Shown piece after piece: positions 8,542-16,524 of a DNA stretch of 64,000 nucleotides. The DNA comes from JACZQZ01 sp046756945 (GTDB lineage: Bacteria > Pseudomonadota > Alphaproteobacteria > Rhodospirillales > 2-02-FULL-58-16), in NCBI GenBank assembly GCA_046756945.1, contig JBHHXI010000001.1, forward strand, positions 16,508-80,507, read 5' to 3'. Within the stretch, counting starts at the first letter, position 1. Every line of letters starts with the position of its first letter. The position numbers and the translations under genes were made by a program. A model generated the notes under the pieces. The model made no database searches. It had not been told where the DNA came from and was given only the letters and a program-made list of their open reading frames with translations.

Positions 8542-9345
8542 TTAAGCGAGCGTCCGCATCTGTTCGAATACCGCCCCCGGGCGGCCGTCGCCTATGGGCG
8601 CGCCGTCGACGGACACCAGGGCGCGAAATCCCAGGCAGTTGGTGACGAAGGCCTCCGAGGCCAGGGCCAGGTCTTCCGGTTCGAGCGACCGCTCCCCGGT
8701 CCCGGCGGCCGCCAGGACCTCGGCCCGCATGACGCCGGGAAGGGCGCCGTCGGCGACGGGCGGCGTCACGAGCGCGCCGTCGATGACGAGGAAAAGATTG
8801 GCGATGGTCGTCCCGGCCAGGCGCCCCGCCGTGTTCAGCAGCAGCGCGTCCCCGGCGCCCCGTCTCTCGGCCTCCTGGCGGGCGAGAATGTTGTCGAGAT
8901 AGTTGATGCACTTGCAGCGCGACAGCGGCGAATGCTCGTTGCGCCGGGTCGTGGTGGCGATGACGGCGCGGATGGGAGAGGGCGCAGAGGCATCCGCCGC
9001 GGCGGCCGTGATCAGCAGGGTCGGGCGGGGCTGGGGCGGCGGCAGCAGCCCGCGTCGCCCCGGGCCGCGGGTCAGCGTGAGGCGCAGGACGCCGTCGGTG
9101 ACGGCGTTGGCCTCGAGCGTGTCGTCCAGGGCACGGCCGAGCGCCTCGTCGGAGACCGGCACCGGGAGGTCGAGAACGTCCGCGCCCGCCCTCAGCCGGG
9201 CGCAATGGGCGGCCAGGCGCAGGGGCCGGCCGTCGCGCGCGCGGATGGTCTCGAACAAGCCGTCGCCGAGGGCCAGGCCGCGGTCGGCGGGATCGACGCG
9301 GGCCTCCGCCGCGGACACCAGCGCGCCATTGAGATGGATCAACAC
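8542..9345 (-). CDS. Class IV aminotransferase, likely aminodeoxychorismate lyase
   Basis: A 267-residue fold-type IV PLP enzyme. It opens with HLNGALVSAAEARVDPADRG and GDGLFETIRA, typical of PabC and of D-amino-acid or branched-chain aminotransferases. The PLP lysine lies in CKCINYLDN, and the NTAGRLAGTTIANLFLV segment forms the phosphate-binding region. Length and the FETIRA motif favour 4-amino-4-deoxychorismate lyase (p-aminobenzoate for folate), but family members cannot be separated safely by eye. It is transcribed towards the hairpin array and stands 84 nt from the hydroxyacid dehydrogenase stop. Confidence 0.82.
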   Translation of the reverse strand: MLIHLNGALVSAAEARVDPADRGLALGDGLFETIRARDGRPLRLAAHCARLRAGADVLDLPVPVSDEALGRALDDTLEANAVTDGVLRLTLTRGPGRRGLLPPPQPRPTLLITAAAADASAPSPIRAVIATTTRRNEHSPLSRCKCINYLDNILARQEAERRGAGDALLLNTAGRLAGTTIANLFLVIDGALVTPPVADGALPGVMRAEVLAAAGTGERSLEPEDLALASEAFVTNCLGFRALVSVDGAPIGDGRPGAVFEQMRTLA

Positions 9346-9429
9346 GGGACCCCCGCGAAAGCCGGCACGGCAGCGCTTGGCACAACCAGCTCCTTATCCA
9401 CGGGACAACGCGTATCGCGGATGCGGGTA

Positions 9430-10416
9430 CTAAAACCCCTCCCCGAGCACCCGGTCGGGCGGCTTGTGGCCGTCGGTGAAGGTCTTGATGTTGACCACCA
9501 CCTTTTCACCCATGTCGATGCGGCCTTCGAAGGTGGCCGATCCCATGTGCGGCAACAGCAACACGTTGTCCAGTTCGAGAAGCTTCGGATTCACCGCCGG
9601 CGCGTGTTCGAACACATCCAGACCGGCGCCGGCGATATCGCCGGCCCTCAGCAGGCGGGTCAGCGCGTTCTCGTCGATGACCTCGCCGCGCGAGGTATTG
9701 ACGATGTAGGCGTGGGGCTGCAGCAGCTTCAGGCGCCGCTCGGACAGCAGGTAATAGGTGGCCGGCGTGTGGGGGCAGTTGACGGAGATGATGTCCATGC
9801 GCGCCAGCATCTGATCCAGGCTTTCCCAGTAGGTGGCCTCCAGTTCGGCTTCCACGTCGGGGTGATGCCGGCGCCGGTTGTGATAATGGATGGAGAGGCC
9901 GAACCCCCGCGCCCGGCGCGCCACCGCCTGGCCGATGCGGCCCATGCCGATGATGCCGAGCCGCTTGCCGTAGATGCGGTGGCCGAGCATCCAGTTGGGC
10001 GACCATCCTTCCCACCGGCCCGACCGCAGGACCCGCTCGCCCTCCGCCAGACGGCGCGGCACGGCCAGGATCAGGGCCATGGTCATGTCGGCGGTATCCT
10101 CGGTCAGCACGTCCGGCGTGTTGGTCACCACGATGTCGTGTTTGCGCGCGGCGGCGAGGTCGATGTGGTCGACCCCGGTGCCGTAATTGGCGATCAGACG
10201 CATACGCGGGCCGGCCTGGGCGAGGAGCTGGGAATCGATGCGGTCGGTCAGGGTGGGGACCAGAACATCCGCCGTCTTCACCGCCTCGATCAACTGGTCC
10301 GTGCTCATGGGCTTGTCGTCCAGGTTCAACTGGACGTCAAACAGTTCCATCATCCGGGTTTCAACGGCATCCGGCAGCTTGCGGGTGACCACCACCAGCG
10401 GCGTTTTATTGGCCAT
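9430..10416 (-). CDS. D-2-hydroxyacid dehydrogenase (glyoxylate/hydroxypyruvate reductase type)
   Basis: A 328-residue NAD(P)-dependent reductase. The Rossmann motif GMGRIGQA is near 156-163, followed by NRRRHHPD; basic residues after the nucleotide strand suggest NADPH preference. The catalytic Arg is in NTSRGEVID, and the His of the Glu-His pair is in LLPHMGSAT. NYGTGVDHIDL binds the substrate carboxylate. It would reduce glyoxylate or hydroxypyruvate, though related enzymes differ in substrate. It is divergent from the SH3 gene and carries its own start at ATG 10416. Confidence 0.9.
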   Translation of the reverse strand: MANKTPLVVVTRKLPDAVETRMMELFDVQLNLDDKPMSTDQLIEAVKTADVLVPTLTDRIDSQLLAQAGPRMRLIANYGTGVDHIDLAAARKHDIVVTNTPDVLTEDTADMTMALILAVPRRLAEGERVLRSGRWEGWSPNWMLGHRIYGKRLGIIGMGRIGQAVARRARGFGLSIHYHNRRRHHPDVEAELEATYWESLDQMLARMDIISVNCPHTPATYYLLSERRLKLLQPHAYIVNTSRGEVIDENALTRLLRAGDIAGAGLDVFEHAPAVNPKLLELDNVLLLPHMGSATFEGRIDMGEKVVVNIKTFTDGHKPPDRVLGEGF

Positions 10417-10489
10417 CAGAAATCCCCTCAGCGGGCGTCCGCGCCGTCAGGCCATAGCAACAAGGGGAAGCCTTGTCCAGCATCGCGTG

Positions 10490-10517
10490 GTCGGGGGCCG
10501 CCTGCCTGCGCGAAGCC
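10490..10517 (+). repeat. Dispersed repeat, copy 2
   Basis: This copy begins GTCGGGGGCCGCCTGCCTGC and matches the element at 8391-8418 with a few differences. It sits in the divergent spacer upstream of the SH3 gene, next to a short CAAGG/CCTTG hairpin at 10461-10475. Confidence 0.5.
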
Positions 10518-10555
10518 GCCCGGCGGGACGGACGGGAGCGGCGCGAACGGATGTC

Positions 10556-10586
10556 TTGACCGCCGCCGAGGGACCGGCCGTATAAT
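10556..10586 (+). promoter_or_regulatory. Sigma-70 promoter of the SH3 gene
   Basis: TTGACC (10556-10561) and a perfect TATAAT (10581-10586) are separated by 19 nt, slightly long, and stand 46 nt before the ATG at 10633. It is one of the best -10 matches in the window. Confidence 0.65.
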
Positions 10587-10632
10587 GGGGGCGTCCCGAT
10601 GTCACCATCTTTTCGGTTCGGTCGCCCCTGCC

Positions 10633-11136
10633 ATGACTGCGCGGTCCATTCTGATTCTTGTATTCGCGGCCATCCTGTATTCGGGGATGTTGCCGGCATG
10701 GGCGGCGCCCGAAGGCTCGGGCCTGCCGCTGCCCCGTTTCGTTCACCTGCGCGCCGGCGAGGTGAACATGCGCACCGGCCCGGGGGTTCAATATCCGGTG
10801 GAGTGGGTGTACCGGCGCCAAAACCTGCCCCTTGAGGTCATCGCCGAGCACCGCACGTGGCGCAAGGTGAGGGACTGGCAGGGCACCCAGGGCTGGATAC
10901 ACCAGAGCATGCTGAGTGGGCAGCGCACCTTTATCGTCACCGGCGCCGTCCGCACCCTGCGCGACGAGGCGGACGCCAGGAGCACGCCGATGGCGCGGGC
11001 CGAACCGGGCGTCGTCGGGCGCCTGATGGAATGCCCGAATGACAGCGGCTGGTGCAAGGTGGAGATCGACGAGTTCACGGGCTGGCTAAGACGGGTCGAC
11101 TTCTGGGGCACCCACGCCAACGAGGCGGTGAAGTGA
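10633..11136 (+). CDS. Secreted bacterial SH3-domain protein
   Basis: A 167-residue protein with a signal peptide (TARSILILVFAAILYSGMLP, cleaved near AWA-AP at about 24). Two SH3_3-like repeats follow: one with HLRAGEVNMRTGPGVQYPV and RKVRDWQGTQGWIHQ, another with VRTLRDEADARSTPMARAEP and CKVEIDEFTGWLRR. Such proteins are periplasmic and often bind peptidoglycan or act as adaptors to cell-wall enzymes. A good promoter precedes it, and it stands alone as a single-gene unit. The convergent DUF3501 gene lies past a 28-bp tandem repeat. Confidence 0.88.
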   Translation: MTARSILILVFAAILYSGMLPAWAAPEGSGLPLPRFVHLRAGEVNMRTGPGVQYPVEWVYRRQNLPLEVIAEHRTWRKVRDWQGTQGWIHQSMLSGQRTFIVTGAVRTLRDEADARSTPMARAEPGVVGRLMECPNDSGWCKVEIDEFTGWLRRVDFWGTHANEAVK

Positions 11137-11147
11137 GGGGGCAGAGA

Positions 11148-11221
11148 TCAGAGGTCAGAAAACAGAGAACAGAAGTCGGCCATTCGAAATTTGACCTCTG
11201 ACCTCTGACCTCTGACCTCTG
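11148..11221. repeat. Heptamer tandem repeat with inverted partner
   Basis: Four exact copies of GACCTCT run from 11193 to 11220. The left part, TCAGAGGTCA at 11148-11157, is the reverse complement of TGACCTCTGA at 11192-11201, so the transcript could form a long hairpin. It fills the gap between the convergent SH3 and DUF3501 genes and may act as a bidirectional terminator. Base composition is clearly less GC-rich than the neighbouring genes. Confidence 0.85.
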
Positions 11222-11224
11222 TCT

Positions 11225-11812
11225 TCACTTGAAATCCCCGGCCAGGGCGGCGCGGACGGCCTCGGGCAGGCGCGCCATGTGGCCGTAGTTCTCGTGGCCG
11301 ATGCCCAAGGTGACGTCCGCCCCGGGCGTGGCGAACTTTTCGACCTGCGCCGGCGTGAAGGGAAAGCGCAGGAAATGCACCGATGACGCCCTGCCGGCGG
11401 CGGTGCTGCGGTCCACGTCTCCCTCGGGCACGGCGCGGATGGTTTCGCCGTCGACGCTGAGGGTCACCGTGTTCTCCACGCCGCCGAGCCGGGCCAGGAC
11501 GCGGGCGCGGCGGTCGGCGTCGTCGATCTCGAACATCAGGGTGGCGACCAGGTTGTTCCCCTTGGGGACAAGCGGGTTATAGGCCGCCAGTTCGTCGGCG
11601 ATCTGGTCCTCGCCCCCCTTCTCGATGTAGAGCATCTCGTGGATCTGGTGCCACATGGTTTCGTAACACTCGAAACTGAACATGGCGTCGGGACCGACCG
11701 CCAGGCGGCGGGTCTTTTTCAGCTCCATCATCGCCGGGCGGCGCTGGCGCCGTGTCTTCGCGTATTCGTCGACCGGCATGATGTCGGCGCGGGTGATCTC
11801 GGTTTTTGCCAT
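11225..11812 (-). CDS. DUF3501 family protein
   Basis: A 195-residue cytosolic protein of the uncharacterised DUF3501 family. It opens ITRADIMPVDEYAKTRR and has the family's FECYETMWHQIHEMLYIE core at about 47-64, then NNLVATLMFEI and the C-terminal HENYGHMARLP. No signal peptide or membrane segment is seen. It follows the CCG iron-sulfur gene by 13 nt and the rubrerythrin gene lies just beyond. This three-gene order recurs widely in alphaproteobacteria to my knowledge. A role in iron or peroxide handling is only inferred from that company. Confidence 0.85.
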   Translation of the reverse strand: MAKTEITRADIMPVDEYAKTRRQRRPAMMELKKTRRLAVGPDAMFSFECYETMWHQIHEMLYIEKGGEDQIADELAAYNPLVPKGNNLVATLMFEIDDADRRARVLARLGGVENTVTLSVDGETIRAVPEGDVDRSTAAGRASSVHFLRFPFTPAQVEKFATPGADVTLGIGHENYGHMARLPEAVRAALAGDFK

Positions 11813-11825
11813 TGCTCGTTCCCGC

Positions 11826-13157
11826 TCACAGCCCGCTGGCCAGGGCGATCAACTGGATGGGATGCTGTGCCCCTTCGACGGCCGGGCCGCCGCCGTCCAG
11901 ACGCTCCATCCCCTGCACGATGTGCGCGCGGGCCAGGGGACATTCGGAAACGATGAACGCCGCCTTCGTCCCGGCCGCCTGGCGTGCCACCGGCCGGCCT
12001 GTCTTCAGGGCCACCGGGAACATGTCCTTTCTGATCCCCCAGGCGCCGCCGTGCCCCGAACAGCGCTCGATCACCGAGACCTTGGTGTCGGGCACCAGCG
12101 CCAGCATCTCGGCCGCCTTGCGGCCCATGTTCTGGGCCCGGGCATGGCAGGCGATGTGCACCGCGACATCGCCCGCCAGGGGCTTCAGGGGCCGGGCCAG
12201 GCCCTCTTTTTTCGCGATGTCGACCACGTACTCGCTGATGTCGAAGGTGGCCCGGCTGAGCCGGATGACATCGTCGTCACCGGGCATGATCAGCGGCCAT
12301 TCGAACTTGAGCATGAGACTGCACGACGGAACCAGGGAGACGACGTCGTATCCCGTGTCGATCCAGCCCCGCAACCCGGCCGCCACGGCGCACGCCGCCG
12401 CGGCGACCCCGGCGATGTCGCCGGACTCAAGCCGCGGCATGCCGCAACAGGCGGGATGGACGACTTCCGTTTCGACGCCGTTCGCCGCCAGCACGGCGCG
12501 CGCCGCGACGCCGATGTCGGGGCCGTTGTAGTTGCCGAAACAGGTGGCGTAGATCACCGCCTTGCGGCCGAAGGCGGGGGCATCCCGGTTGACCGGCGCC
12601 GGCGCCGGGCGGTCCGTCAGGGTCGGGCGGTGGAATTTGGGCAGCTCCGCTTCGCGGTGAATACCGGCCGCCGCCTCCATCAACGGCCGGGTCAGGCGGT
12701 TGCCGCGGTCCGTCGCCCAGTTGGCGAGCGGCGCCATCGAACACCCGAGCCGGCCGTTGCGGTCGGTCCTGGCGAGCTGGCGCGCGGCGAAACCGACCTT
12801 GCCCTCCCTCGCCTCGACCGCCCGGTAGCGCAGCATGAGGTGGGGGAAATCCAGGTTGAACTGGTGGGGCGGCACGTACGGACACTTGGTCATGAAGCAC
12901 ATGTCGCAGAGGGTGCAGGCGTCCGCCACACCCTTGAAATCGCCGCTCGACACCCCGTCCACCTCGCCCGTATCGCTGCCGTCGATCAGGTCGAACAGGC
13001 GCGGGAAGGCGTCGCACAGGTTGAAGCAGCGCCGGCAGCCGTGGCAGATGTCGAAGACCCGGCGCAACTCTTCGTCCAACTTCTGGCGATCGTGGAAATC
13101 CGCCTCCCGCCAGGGGATGGGATGGCGTTCGGGCGCCTCCAGGCTACCTTCGCGCAT
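11826..13157 (-). CDS. CCG-type iron-sulfur oxidoreductase
   Basis: A 443-residue protein like GlpC or HdrD subunits. Two N-terminal four-cysteine motifs, CHGCRRCFNLC (about 38-48) and CTLCDMCFMTKCP (about 81-93), should hold two [4Fe-4S] clusters. The C-terminal half has two CCG-type domains: HPACCGMPRLESGD is a full motif, while the second reads CSGHGG with one cysteine of the pair replaced. It lies between rubrerythrin (93-nt gap) and DUF3501 (13-nt gap). It probably passes electrons, perhaps to rubrerythrin; donor and acceptor are unknown. The ATG is preceded by AAGGTAG. Confidence 0.87.
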   Translation of the reverse strand: MREGSLEAPERHPIPWREADFHDRQKLDEELRRVFDICHGCRRCFNLCDAFPRLFDLIDGSDTGEVDGVSSGDFKGVADACTLCDMCFMTKCPYVPPHQFNLDFPHLMLRYRAVEAREGKVGFAARQLARTDRNGRLGCSMAPLANWATDRGNRLTRPLMEAAAGIHREAELPKFHRPTLTDRPAPAPVNRDAPAFGRKAVIYATCFGNYNGPDIGVAARAVLAANGVETEVVHPACCGMPRLESGDIAGVAAAACAVAAGLRGWIDTGYDVVSLVPSCSLMLKFEWPLIMPGDDDVIRLSRATFDISEYVVDIAKKEGLARPLKPLAGDVAVHIACHARAQNMGRKAAEMLALVPDTKVSVIERCSGHGGAWGIRKDMFPVALKTGRPVARQAAGTKAAFIVSECPLARAHIVQGMERLDGGGPAVEGAQHPIQLIALASGL

Positions 13158-13250
13158 GTGTGCGCTCCTTACCGTATGGCTACGGCTCCCCTAGAAATAC
13201 GGGGGATCCGCCGGACCCCCCGCTGGTGCAAAGAATCCGGGGGACAGCCT

Positions 13251-13670
13251 TCAATCCATGCCGTCAAGCGCCTTCTGGAACCGGCCGGCGTGGGATTTTT
13301 CGGCCTTGGCCAGGGTTTCGAACCAGTCGGCGATCTCGTCGAACCCTTCCTCGCGGGCCGACTTCGCCATGCCGGGATACATGTCGGTGTACTCGTACGT
13401 CTCACCGGCGATGGCCGCCTTCAGATTGTCCTCGGTCGGTCCGATGGGAAGGTCGGTGGCCGGGTCGCCGACCTCCTCGAGGTACTCGAGATGGCCATGG
13501 GCGTGGCCGGTTTCACCTTCGGCGGTGGAGCGGAAGACGGCGGAAACGTCGTTGTAACCCTCGATGTCGGCTTTGCGGGCGAAATACAGGTAGCGGCGGT
13601 TGGCCTGGGATTCGCCGGCAAAGGCGTCTTTCAGGTTCTTTTCGGTCTTGGTTCCCTTCAATGCAGGCAT
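13251..13670 (-). CDS. Rubrerythrin without rubredoxin domain
   Basis: A 139-residue ferritin-like diiron protein that reduces hydrogen peroxide. Diiron ligands fall in [12 protein letters not shown] (about 19-30), [10 protein letters not shown] (about 51-60), ETYEY (about 90-94) and EKSH (about 123-126). The C-terminal CxxC rubredoxin domain of classic rubrerythrin is absent, so electrons must come from another protein, possibly the iron-sulfur protein encoded next. It is the first gene of the unit. A good promoter lies at 13749-13777 and an AT-rich box just above it. Confidence 0.92.
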   Translation of the reverse strand: MPALKGTKTEKNLKDAFAGESQANRRYLYFARKADIEGYNDVSAVFRSTAEGETGHAHGHLEYLEEVGDPATDLPIGPTEDNLKAAIAGETYEYTDMYPGMAKSAREEGFDEIADWFETLAKAEKSHAGRFQKALDGMD

Positions 13671-13748
13671 GGTTTTCTCCCCTTATCGGGTCTCCTCCCG
13701 ATGGCAAATACGAATCGCGCCGAGCCGGCGCCAAAGGCCTCATCCCCC

Positions 13749-13777
13749 AATATGAGGGCAGTTGGCCGCCGTGTCAA
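13749..13777 (-). promoter_or_regulatory. Sigma-70 promoter of the rubrerythrin unit
   Basis: On the minus strand a perfect TTGACA (13777-13772), a 17-nt spacer and CATATT (13754-13749) stand about 80 nt before the rubrerythrin ATG. Directly above the -35 lies an AT-rich stretch (13778-13798) with TTAGAATTCC, suggestive of an activator site or UP element. Confidence 0.65.
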
Positions 13778-13831
13778 TGATTTTATAGGAATTCTAAGAA
13801 CGTAAATAGCATACTGTTTTTATTTATATTT

Positions 13832-14245
13832 TTAGTCGGAGTCGTCGAGCCTGATGACCACGGCGACACGCTTGACCCGTGTCCCCTTGGGTGGATCCGG
13901 CATCCGGGCGAAGACGATCCGGTCGGTGGAAATGTCGTCCAGCCGGCCGGAATTTTCGAAGAAGAAGTGGTAGTGTTCGCTGATATTGGTGTCGAAATAG
14001 GAGCGCTGGGAATCGACCACGATCTCGCGCAACAATCCGGCGGCGGTGAACTGGTGCAGGGTGTTGTACACGGTGGCCAGGGAGACCCGGATGGCGGCCC
14101 CCAGCGCCTCGCCATGGAGAGTTTCGGCGGTCACATGGCGGTCGCCCCCATCGAACAGCAGCTTGGCAAGGGCCAGGCGCTGACGGGTGGGCCGCAGCCC
14201 CGCCGCACGCAACCGCTCGAGAACCTGGGTGTAGGGTCTAGCCAT
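13832..14245 (-). CDS. irr: Irr-like Fur-family iron/haem response regulator
   Basis: A 137-residue Fur superfamily repressor or activator. The winged-helix part has LRPTRQRLALAKLLF and RVSLATVYNTLHQF (recognition helix about 53-66). The N-terminal RHVTAETLHGEA and the C-terminal YFDTNISEHYHFFFE are hallmarks of Irr, the haem-dependent iron regulator of alphaproteobacteria. CxxC zinc pairs of Fur and PerR are absent. It lies 3' of fabA-fabB-fabI on the same strand, an association also seen in rhizobia. A 37-bp dyad sits upstream, consistent with autoregulation. Confidence 0.9.
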   Translation of the reverse strand: MARPYTQVLERLRAAGLRPTRQRLALAKLLFDGGDRHVTAETLHGEALGAAIRVSLATVYNTLHQFTAAGLLREIVVDSQRSYFDTNISEHYHFFFENSGRLDDISTDRIVFARMPDPPKGTRVKRVAVVIRLDDSD

Positions 14246-14257
14246 CGTAACTCCCCG

Positions 14258-14286
14258 TATATAGGTACACTCGGACCGATGCTCAA
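14258..14286 (-). promoter_or_regulatory. Candidate irr promoter
   Basis: TTGAGC (14286-14281), a 17-nt spacer and TATATA (14263-14258) face irr. The -10 lies only about 12 nt from the ATG at 14245, so a transcript from here would have almost no leader and part of GGGGAG would be lost. It is therefore uncertain. Confidence 0.35.
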
Positions 14287-14289
14287 CAC

Positions 14290-14326
14290 TTTCATATTAC
14301 CATAATTAAATTATGGAAATATGAAA
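14290..14326. promoter_or_regulatory. 37-bp AT-rich dyad upstream of irr
   Basis: Two 19-nt arms share one central base and match except at one pair. The left arm begins TTTCATATTA and the core reads CCATAATTAAATTATGG. It lies between the fabI stop and irr, 4 nt above a candidate -35. No T-run follows on either strand in the right place, so an operator (Fur, PerR or Irr type) fits better than a terminator. Confidence 0.7.
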
Positions 14327-14414
14327 AAAAGACATTTTCTCGTGGACAGGAATACCCAGTTGAAACAATTTTGATCCGCCTGCCTATCGGCCTGGATACA
14401 CGCCTAAATGCGGG

Positions 14415-15212
14415 TCACCGGCGGGGCCGGGCCGGAATTGCCACGATATCGTAGCCGCTGTCCACGTGAAGGACTTCGCCCGTCACTCCCCCGGAAAGGT
14501 CGCTGAGCAGGTAGAGCGCGACGCCTCCTATATCGTCCAGACGGATATTGCGCCTCAACGGTGAGTGGTCCTGGCTCCATCTCAGGACCTCCCGGGCATC
14601 GCTGATCGCGCTTCCGGCAAGGGTCCTCATGGGACCCGCGGAAATGGCGTTGACCCGGATTTTTTCCGGACCCAGGTCGGCGGCAAGGTAGCGCACGCTT
14701 GCCTCGAGAGCCGCCTTGGCCACCCCCATGACGTTGTAATTGGGCATGACACGCTCGGCCCCGGAAAAGGTGAGGGTCAGCAGGCTGCCCCCTGACGGCA
14801 TCATCGCGGCCGCACGCTGGGCGACGGCGGTAAAGGAAAAGCACGAGACATCCAGGGTCCGGGTAAAATTCTCCACCGTGGTGTCCACGTACCGGCCCTT
14901 GAGCTCCGCCTTGTCGGAGTAGGCAATGGCGTGCACGACAAAATCGACGGCGCCCCATTCTTCCTTGAGCGCCGCGAAAACCGCATCCACGCTGGGCCCG
15001 TCCTCGACGTCACAGGGCAGCACGATGGTGGAGCCGACCGATTCGGCCAGCGGCCCGACGCGCCTGCCGAAGGCGCCGCCCTGATGGGTGAACGCCATCT
15101 CGGCCCCATGCCGGTGCAACGCCGAGGCGATCCCCCAGGCGATGGAATGATCGTTGGCGACCCCCATGATGAGGCCTTTTTTGCCAACCATCAGTCTGTT
15201 CACATGGGCCAT
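14415..15212 (-). CDS. fabI: Enoyl-[acyl-carrier-protein] reductase (NADH)
   Basis: A 265-residue short-chain dehydrogenase that completes each fatty-acid elongation cycle. The nucleotide motif GLIMGVANDHSIAWG is near residues 12-26, and the catalytic Tyr and Lys lie in YNVMGVAKAALE with the FabI Y-x6-K spacing. ATG 15212 gives the usual short leader before GKKGLIMG; a GTG at 15263 would add 17 residues. It follows fabB by 84 nt on the same strand and is the third gene of fabA-fabB-fabI. It is the classical target of triclosan-like inhibitors in other bacteria. Confidence 0.94.
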   Translation of the reverse strand: MAHVNRLMVGKKGLIMGVANDHSIAWGIASALHRHGAEMAFTHQGGAFGRRVGPLAESVGSTIVLPCDVEDGPSVDAVFAALKEEWGAVDFVVHAIAYSDKAELKGRYVDTTVENFTRTLDVSCFSFTAVAQRAAAMMPSGGSLLTLTFSGAERVMPNYNVMGVAKAALEASVRYLAADLGPEKIRVNAISAGPMRTLAGSAISDAREVLRWSQDHSPLRRNIRLDDIGGVALYLLSDLSGGVTGEVLHVDSGYDIVAIPARPRR

Positions 15213-15296
15213 GGAAGCGTCACCCGCGCCGGAACCGGCGGGGGCCCGGGATGCCTTGTTCACGGTCCATATGCGGGCAACGGGCGGGGGCGACCG

Positions 15297-16514
15297 TCAT
15301 TCTTCGAATCGGGTAAATACCAGCGCGGCGTTCGTGCCGCCGAATCCGAAGCTGTTGGAGAGGACGGCGTTCAGCCGAACGTTGTCGCGGCGGTCAAGGA
15401 CGATCGGCATGCCGCGCGCCTCGGGGTCCAGGTCGGTGACGTTCGCCGAGGCGCAAATGAAATTGTTCTCCATCATCAGCAGGCAGTAAATGGCTTCCTG
15501 GACGCCGGCGGCGCCAAGGGAATGGCCGCTCAGCGACTTGGTCGAGTTGAAGGCCGGCATGCCGTTGGGGAACACCTCGCGCATGGCTTCCAGTTCCTTG
15601 ACGTCGCCCACCGGCGTGCTGGTGCCATGGGTATTGACGTAGTCGACCGGCCGCTCGAGCCCGGCCATGGCCATCCGCATGCACCGCACCGCGCCTTCGC
15701 CGGACGGCTGCACCATGTCGTATCCGTCCGACGTGGCGCCATAGCCGGCGATTTCGGCATAGATCCGGGCGCCACGCGCCTTGGCATGCTCCAGTTCCTC
15801 GAGTACCAGCACGCCGCCGCCGCCGGCGATGACAAAGCCGTCGCGCTCGGCGTCGAAGGCGCGCGACGCCACCTCCGGCGTGTCGTTGAATTTGGACGAC
15901 AGCGCCGGCATGGCGTCGAACAGGACCGACAGCGTCCAGTCGAGCTCCTCGCCGCCGCCGGCGAAGACCACGTCCTGCTTGTCCAGCTGAATCATTTCGT
16001 ACCCGTTTCCGATGCAATGGGCGCTGGTCGCGCAGGCGGAGCTTATGGAGTAACTGACGCCCTTGATCTTGAACGGGGTGGCCAGGGTGGCGGAATTCGT
16101 GCTCGACATGGTTCTGGGAACCATGAACGGCCCAACCTTTTTGGCGTTCCGCTTGCGCACGGTGTCGGCGGCCGCCACCAGATTCCTCGTCGACGGCCCG
16201 CCCGATCCCATGATCAGCCCGGTGCGCTCGTTCGACACCTGGTCCTCGGGCAGGCCGGCATCGGCAATGGCCTGTTCCATGGCCAGGAAATTGTACGCCG
16301 CGCCGTCCCCCATGAAGCGCCGCACCTTGCGGTCAATGGCGCCGTCCAGGTCGACCTTCGGCACACCGTGAACGTGGCTGCGGAAGCCGAGCTCGCGGTA
16401 TTCCTCGCAGAACGAAATTCCCGAGCGCCCGGCGCGCAGCGAGTCCAGCACCTCCGCCTTGGTGTCGCCGATGCTGGAGATGATCCCCATGCCGGTCACG
16501 ACAACGCGTCTCAT
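15297..16514 (-). CDS. fabB: 3-oxoacyl-[ACP] synthase I (FabB)
   Basis: A 405-residue beta-ketoacyl-ACP synthase that condenses malonyl-ACP with acyl-ACP, needed for unsaturated chains. The active-site Cys lies in [15 protein letters not shown] (about 161-175), with the two His in [11 protein letters not shown] and [12 protein letters not shown]. The C-terminal [13 protein letters not shown] is typical. It starts 10 nt after fabA, and the pairing with fabA identifies it as FabB rather than Fab[14 protein letters not shown] fixes the start. Confidence 0.95.
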   Translation of the reverse strand: MRRVVVTGMGIISSIGDTKAEVLDSLRAGRSGISFCEEYRELGFRSHVHGVPKVDLDGAIDRKVRRFMGDGAAYNFLAMEQAIADAGLPEDQVSNERTGLIMGSGGPSTRNLVAAADTVRKRNAKKVGPFMVPRTMSSTNSATLATPFKIKGVSYSISSACATSAHCIGNGYEMIQLDKQDVVFAGGGEELDWTLSVLFDAMPALSSKFNDTPEVASRAFDAERDGFVIAGGGGVLVLEELEHAKARGARIYAEIAGYGATSDGYDMVQPSGEGAVRCMRMAMAGLERPVDYVNTHGTSTPVGDVKELEAMREVFPNGMPAFNSTKSLSGHSLGAAGVQEAIYCLLMMENNFICASANVTDLDPEARGMPIVLDRRDNVRLNAVLSNSFGFGGTNAALVFTRFEE

Positions 16515-16524
16515 GGATACACCG

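Noticed and set aside
9394..9402. TTATCCACG resembles a DnaA box
   Set aside because: Single isolated copy with one mismatch in an ordinary spacer; no cluster, AT-rich unwinding region or dnaA here.
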